From a bacterium (GTDB lineage: Bacteria > UBA9089 > JASEGY01): 8,595 bases of DNA. The stretch lies in NCBI GenBank assembly GCA_030019105.1, contig JASEGY010000061.1, positions 3,722 through 12,316 on the forward strand, given 5' to 3'. The notes beneath the pieces are model-generated. The model was not told the origin of the DNA, ran no database searches, and saw only the letters and a list, made by a program, of their open reading frames with translations. The translations under genes and the position numbers were made by a program. Position 1 is the first letter of the stretch. Each line of letters begins with the position of its first letter. Positions 5,762 to 8,595 of this stretch are shown piece after piece.

Positions 5762-5878
5762 TAGAATGTTTGATTTTGAAATAAGCTATTCAGAAGGAAC
5801 GATACGATTGACAAGTATTAACTGAATATGAAATCTCCGTGGTGGCCCATTTGCATTGTTGCGAGGCGAACGTTGGGT

Positions 5879-5906
5879 TTGACTGTGAGTTGAGCGGACA
5901 TATACT
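5879..5906 (+). promoter_or_regulatory. Sigma70-type promoter for the antitoxin-like block
   Basis: TTGACT (5879-5884) and TATACT (5901-5906) are 16 bp apart. The predicted start near 5913 leaves a short leader with AAAGAGAG (5915-5922) ahead of the ATG at 5930. It probably serves all genes to 7727, since no comparable promoter is seen between them. Confidence 0.6.
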
Positions 5907-5929
5907 GCAACAAGAAAGAGAGTGTAACC

Positions 5930-6160
5930 ATGTCATCTACAGCAGTTGTTACAATGACAAAAATGATGGAGTCTTTGCCGGAACCCGCGCAAGACCAGGT
6001 GGTAGAGCATCTGCGTGAGTATCTTGAAGACCTGCAAGACGAACTGCAATGGAATGCCCTCTTCAAGAGAACACAGCCACAACTTGTTGCTGCCGCACGA
6101 CGCGCCAGGCAGGAAATTGCTCAAGGGCTTGCGAAGCCGCTGGATTATGACCAACTATGA
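5930..6160 (+). CDS. Antitoxin-like protein of a type II toxin-antitoxin pair
   Basis: This 76-residue acidic, helical protein contains ESLPEPAQDQVVEHLREYLEDLQDELQWNALF, then a basic helix (QLVAAARRARQEIAQG), then PLDYDQL. It matches a pattern I recall for small antitoxins, common in cyanobacteria, that precede RelE/ParE-family toxins. The SD-like AAAGAGAG sits 7 nt before the ATG. Its TGA overlaps a following ATG as ATGA (6157-6160), the coupling typical of antitoxin-toxin pairs, yet the frame opened there is only 34 codons. The antitoxin therefore seems to have lost its full toxin. Base composition is more GC-rich than the barrel genes, consistent with transfer. Confidence 0.6.
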   Translation: MSSTAVVTMTKMMESLPEPAQDQVVEHLREYLEDLQDELQWNALFKRTQPQLVAAARRARQEIAQGLAKPLDYDQL

Positions 6161-6261
6161 AATCCGCAACCTTCAGACACAGGGAGGTCGATATTTGGTG
6201 GTCTTTTTCCTCTGCAAGCCTCGTCTTCACCAAGCGTTGCCCATATCGGCCAGGGACATGA
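6157..6261 (+). pseudogene. Possible toxin start, truncated or scrambled
   Basis: A 34-codon frame overlaps the antitoxin stop by 4 nt and begins MKSAT, an N-terminus common in RelE-like toxins partnered with this antitoxin type (recalled). After that the sequence (FRHREVDIW and onward) shows no recognisable toxin fold and stops early. A deletion or rearrangement joining a toxin start to other DNA is plausible. The identification rests on position and five residues, so it is tentative. Confidence 0.3.
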
Positions 6262-6282
6262 CGCGTGCCGAAAGGAGACTTC

Positions 6283-6555
6283 ATGCCAAGGACAAGCACA
6301 AGCACAAGAGTTAGCCAACGGTTATTGCAGCGCATGCGGGATGTAGAGGAACGGTGGTCTGAACAAGACACGGCCGAGGTATGGGACGAGACAACGCCAG
6401 TAGTGGTTGAGCGTAGTCTGAGGCGACCTGAGTATTTGGTCGCCGTGAAGGGTCAATTGGCTAAAGCCCTCCGCATTGCCGCCAAGAAGAGCGGTGAGCC
6501 CGTACCCGACTACGCACGTCGCGTTCTGGCGAGCTCGTTAGGGGCGCGGGTTTGA
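6283..6555 (+). CDS. CopG/BrnA-like antitoxin-type protein
   Basis: This 90-residue protein has a basic N-terminus, an acidic middle (EERWSEQDTAEVWDETTPV), a strand (VVVERSL) and a C-terminal helix pair (VKGQLAKALRIAAKKSGEPVPDYARRVLASSLG). The order of acidic WDET-type segment, then a short strand, then helix-turn-helix with a xSGxPVxxYARRxL pattern resembles CopG-family antitoxins of the BrnA type, which bind DNA as ribbon-helix-helix dimers and neutralise a partner. No BrnT-like toxin is adjacent. I chose the ATG at 6283, 5 nt after AGGAG (6273-6277), over the GTG at 6265. Its stop sits 20 nt before the ATG of the AlbA_2 gene, and overlaps a possible TTG start as TTGA (6552-6555), so the two are probably co-translated. 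Confidence 0.45.
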   Translation: MPRTSTSTRVSQRLLQRMRDVEERWSEQDTAEVWDETTPVVVERSLRRPEYLVAVKGQLAKALRIAAKKSGEPVPDYARRVLASSLGARV

Positions 6556-6575
6556 CCTCGAATGAAGAAAAACTT

Positions 6576-7727
6576 ATGATTGATCTCAACGATCTCATCG
6601 CAGCCGGAGAAAGCTCATACCTGGAATTCAAATCCGAGCAGGTGAAGCCCGACGATCTGGCAAAAGAAATTGTTGCCTTTCTTAATTTTCAGGGTGGGAA
6701 AATTCTCCTCGGCGTTGAAGACGATGGCGACATCTCTGGCGTCTGGCGGCCTGATATCGAAGAATGGGTGATCAACATCTGCCGCAACAATGTCGTGCCG
6801 CAGATCATTCCCGGTTACCAAAAGCTTTCCCTCGAAGGCAAGAACGTGGTTGTGCTCGATATTCCAGCCGGACTGGCGAAGCCGTATCATACACAAAAGG
6901 GCGATTACTACATTCGTGCGGGCAGCACGGCTCGCAAAGCTTCACGGGAAGAACTCTCGCGGCTGTTTCAGGATTCCGGCATGGTTCATTACGAGACCGC
7001 GCCAATACCCAATACGAGCTTGAAAGATTTGAATTGGCAAAGGCTGCTTGACTATTTTCTCAACTTGCACCCGGCACATCTCAATCTCGACGACGAAGAT
7101 GAAACAAGCTGCAACCGGATGTTGCAAAATCTCGATATTTTGTCGCAAGCCGGCGGCTTAACCACTATTGTGGGTATGCTCATTTTTGGGCTACAACCGG
7201 AGCGTTATTTGCCGCAAAGCGAGGCGTTGTTTGCGCATTTTAAAGAAAATGAGATTGGCGATGCCCTGCTGGATCGAAAAAATCTCACTGGCCCGCTACC
7301 ACAAATCATCGAAGATGCGCTACGGGTTTTGAATCTGAACTTGCAAAAGGCCTCAAAGATCGAGGGTGCGAAACGCGTCGAACAAGTCATTTTTCCTGAC
7401 AAGGTTTTGAGAGAGGTCATGGTCAACGCTTTGATGCATCGTCGTTGGGGTCTGATGGGTAATGTAAGAATATTTTTATTTGAAGACCGCTTGCAAATCA
7501 GCAGCCCCGGTCGCCTGCCCAATGGGGTGACCGTCGAGAAAATGAAAGAATCCACCCACGTTCCGCGCAATCCTATTCTCATGAAATTTCTCCAGGATTA
7601 CCAATTCGTCGAAAAGCTTGGCCGCGGCATACCAATGGTGTTACGTGAAATGCGCAAGCTTGCCGTACGGGAACCTGATTTAGTGGAAAGCGGGGAGGAG
7701 TTCATCGTCACGCTTTATCGCGATTAG
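6576..7727 (+). CDS. AlbA_2 (Schlafen-like) DNA-binding and HATPase domain protein
   Basis: This complete 383-residue protein is of the COG2865 type, often labelled RecG-related transcriptional regulator or ATP-binding protein. The N-terminal AlbA_2 domain has ESSYLEFKS (12-20), FQGGKILLGVEDDGDISGV (38-56) and YYIRAGSTARKASREEL (111-127). A helical linker follows (about 140-270). The C-terminal HATPase_c_4-type domain has LREVMVNALMHR (278-289, with Glu280, Asn284 and His288 in N-box positions), ISSPGRLPNG (308-317), RNPI (331-334) and EKLGRGIPM (346-354). All expected motifs are intact. Such proteins are linked to accessory DNA and in some cases phage defence, but the role here is not shown. 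The ATG at 6576 matches the family's usual N-terminus; a TTG at 6552 would add 8 residues and overlap the preceding stop. Confidence 0.8.
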   Translation: MIDLNDLIAAGESSYLEFKSEQVKPDDLAKEIVAFLNFQGGKILLGVEDDGDISGVWRPDIEEWVINICRNNVVPQIIPGYQKLSLEGKNVVVLDIPAGLAKPYHTQKGDYYIRAGSTARKASREELSRLFQDSGMVHYETAPIPNTSLKDLNWQRLLDYFLNLHPAHLNLDDEDETSCNRMLQNLDILSQAGGLTTIVGMLIFGLQPERYLPQSEALFAHFKENEIGDALLDRKNLTGPLPQIIEDALRVLNLNLQKASKIEGAKRVEQVIFPDKVLREVMVNALMHRRWGLMGNVRIFLFEDRLQISSPGRLPNGVTVEKMKESTHVPRNPILMKFLQDYQFVEKLGRGIPMVLREMRKLAVREPDLVESGEEFIVTLYRD

Positions 7728-7921
7728 ATCCGCTAATTTATACATACACAACGCTCGAGCCGCAACGGGCGCAGCCAAAAGGTTACTTTGTATCTTCTCA
7801 ATATTTCGGGAAGGTAACTCCCAAAAGTGTTACCCTAACCCAAGACTTTTTGAACCATGCCTAAAATAGGGACGGTTCACCTTACTGTGATAGCTTGCGG
7901 CTAAAAATTACCAGGTCGCCA
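7728..7921. other. Gene-free interval with weak inverted repeats
   Basis: No open frame or promoter stands out. GGTAAC (7813-7818) pairs with GTTACC (7829-7834), and TGAACC (7851-7856) with GGTTCA (7874-7879). No T-rich terminator follows the AlbA_2 gene. Confidence 0.4.
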
Positions 7922-7997
7922 GGTTCAAAGTTCAAGGTTCAAGGTTCAAGGTTGGTCACCTTGCGCTATTTGAACCGTGAACCCTGAACCGTGAACC
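7922..7997. repeat. Heptamer tandem repeats in inverted pair
   Basis: Four units of GGTTCAA (one starting AGTTCAA) at 7922-7949 face four units of the NTGAACC type at 7970-7997. The two 28-bp arms are complementary at about 24 positions with a 20-nt loop. Regular heptamers and a palindromic layout mark an intergenic repeat, not a CRISPR. Confidence 0.75.
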
Positions 7998-8001
7998 CTT
8001 G

Positions 8002-8248
8002 GGCACTGGGTCCGTTCAATGGGAATAGCGTAAGTTGTTAATGTTCAAGCTGATAGGTAGGGGGTGGCATGCTTTTTCACCCTCCCCCTCCAGATTGAAA
8101 GGCTTTAGTATTCTTGGGCAACTATAGGCATATTCAAACAGCTACCTGCTAATCTTCACTAAGTGGCAGGGGGACGCAACCCAAGGCTCCCTCTTATAAG
8201 TAATTGAGGGCAAAGGAGATATCCTTCCCATTGAACGGACCCAGTGCC
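8002..8248. mobile_element. 247-bp element with 24-bp perfect terminal inverted repeats
   Basis: Positions 8002-8025 and 8225-8248 are perfect inverted complements over 24 bp (left arm starts GGCACTGGGTCCGTTC). The interior has no open frame of note but contains G-rich/C-rich arms around 8056-8092 and CTCCCTC...GAGGG near 8188-8211. It is probably a MITE, or the ends of an insertion sequence with its transposase deleted. Codons of the DUF4410-like fragment start right after its right end. The left flank carries no matching coding sequence, so insertion was accompanied by loss of flanking DNA or by a second event. Confidence 0.8.
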
Positions 8249-8249
8249 A

Positions 8250-8456
8250 CGAGGAAAAATTATAGAATATGATAAGGGTAGTCAGTTAGCCCGCTGGGGT
8301 GTAGGCTTTGGTGTTGGAAAAGGACATCTTACTATCGAATGTAGCTTCATAGACAAACAAGCCCAGCACGAGATCTGTAAAGCAAATTTTACAGGAGAGA
8401 TTTCAGGAGGATTTGGAGACCGTTTTGAAATTGGGACTTCTATGATTTATGCTTGA
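8250..8456 (+). pseudogene. DUF4410-like protein, 3' fragment
   Basis: An open frame of 68 codons reads RGKIIEYDKGSQLARWGVGF, then GVGKGHLTIECSFIDKQAQHEICKANFTGEISGGFGD. The sequence G-I-EYDKGS-RW-VGFG-GKG-L-IE-FID fits the core of the DUF4410 family, small lipoprotein- or periplasm-associated proteins of unknown function in diderms (recalled). The signal peptide and first half are missing: the frame begins at the end of the 247-bp element, whose terminal GTG (8244) is not a native start. The end (FEIGTSMIYA) is slightly short of the family's usual helical tail, so a frameshift there is possible. Confidence 0.55.
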
Positions 8457-8529
8457 TTTTACTGGGCTTCAGCCGCAGGTGGCCGTCTGTATTGCCTTAA
8501 GAAGCGCTCTCATTTCTTATGACATTTTT

Positions 8530-8567
8530 GGCCCTGGCGACGCGGCCACGACTATGCTGCCAGGGCC
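8530..8567. repeat. 9-bp stem hairpin near the window end
   Basis: GGCCCTGGC (8530-8538) pairs perfectly with GCCAGGGCC (8559-8567) over a 20-nt loop, preceded by TTTTT (8525-8529). As a minus-strand terminator the T-run would sit on the correct side (A-run complement after the stem is read in reverse), but no minus-strand gene is seen here. The rest of 8457-8595 shows nothing recognisable. Confidence 0.35.
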
Positions 8568-8595
8568 CAATCATACCAGGTGACGGACAACTCCT

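Larger units (their letters stand above)
5120..5825 (+). pseudogene. Retropepsin-like (clan AA) aspartic protease, split by two MITEs
   Basis: Three coding pieces (5120-5260, 5413-5611, 5764-5825) join in one frame of 133 residues once both insertions and one copy of each TA duplication are removed. The product has the catalytic motif ALDTGATFTIIP (Asp35-Thr-Gly-Ala), then DIAANLGYDP across the first junction, a beta-rich middle, the second hallmark VDGLLGLNFL, then RMFDFEISYSEG across the second junction. Length and motif order fit the small bacterial single-lobe proteases that act as dimers. The start ATG (5120) has AGGAG at 5106-5110, inside the upstream gene. As it stands the first insertion begins with an in-frame TAG, so the product stops after 47 residues: it retains the catalytic Asp but lacks the rest of the fold. 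The remaining codons look undamaged, so the insertions may be recent. Confidence 0.85.

Noticed and set aside
6015..6314. 99-codon plus-strand frame overlapping the antitoxin and the next gene
   Set aside because: Its first half is an out-of-frame reading of the antitoxin and the end is a low-complexity HKHKS tail; a toxin reading of its MTNYEIRN part was considered but shows no family match.
7922..7997. CRISPR array
   Set aside because: The units are 7-bp heptamers directly abutting without spacers and are arranged as an inverted pair.

Overview
The window looks like chromosome from a diderm (Gram-negative-type) bacterium. Three consecutive genes encode signal-peptide-bearing outer-membrane beta-barrel proteins, Shine-Dalgarno (SD) sites are strong, and sigma70-type promoters are close to consensus. 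The many small palindromic elements, the AT-leaning native genes and the unfamiliar barrel families suggest an uncultured candidate-phylum lineage. I cannot name the taxon from sequence alone.

Layout. (1) 1-143: a small palindromic element beside the C-terminal remnant of a transposase (to 399). (2) 594-622: a perfect sigma70 promoter starts a leader of about 415 nt that carries a 182-bp palindromic insertion. (3) 1045-4642: three outer-membrane barrel genes on the + strand: a MetA/transporter-like barrel, a phosphate-selective-type porin, and an unassigned barrel. Each follows a related leader with a distal anti-SD-complementary site, a hairpin of variable sequence, and a conserved proximal SD block. 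A leftover porin C-terminus sits just after the third gene. (4) 4825-5825: a second strong promoter drives a small DUF5678-like gene overlapping a retropepsin-like aspartic protease gene. The protease is broken by two inverted copies of one 150-bp TA-inserting MITE, and removing both on paper restores a 133-residue reading frame. (5) 5879-7727: a more GC-rich, probably transferred block with its own promoter: an antitoxin-like gene, a probable toxin stub, a CopG/BrnA-like antitoxin-like gene, and a complete AlbA_2 plus HATPase (COG2865-type) protein. (6) 7728-8595: repeats, a 247-bp element with 24-bp perfect terminal inverted repeats, and the DUF4410-like fragment it abuts.

How it fits together. 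The barrel block looks like a family of surface proteins built on a reusable 5' regulatory module; two members also share a similar signal peptide. The rest is an accessory zone shaped by non-autonomous elements and toxin-antitoxin-type genes. No intact transposase lies in the window. The two most interesting signals are the shared structured leader and the doubly interrupted but paper-restorable protease.
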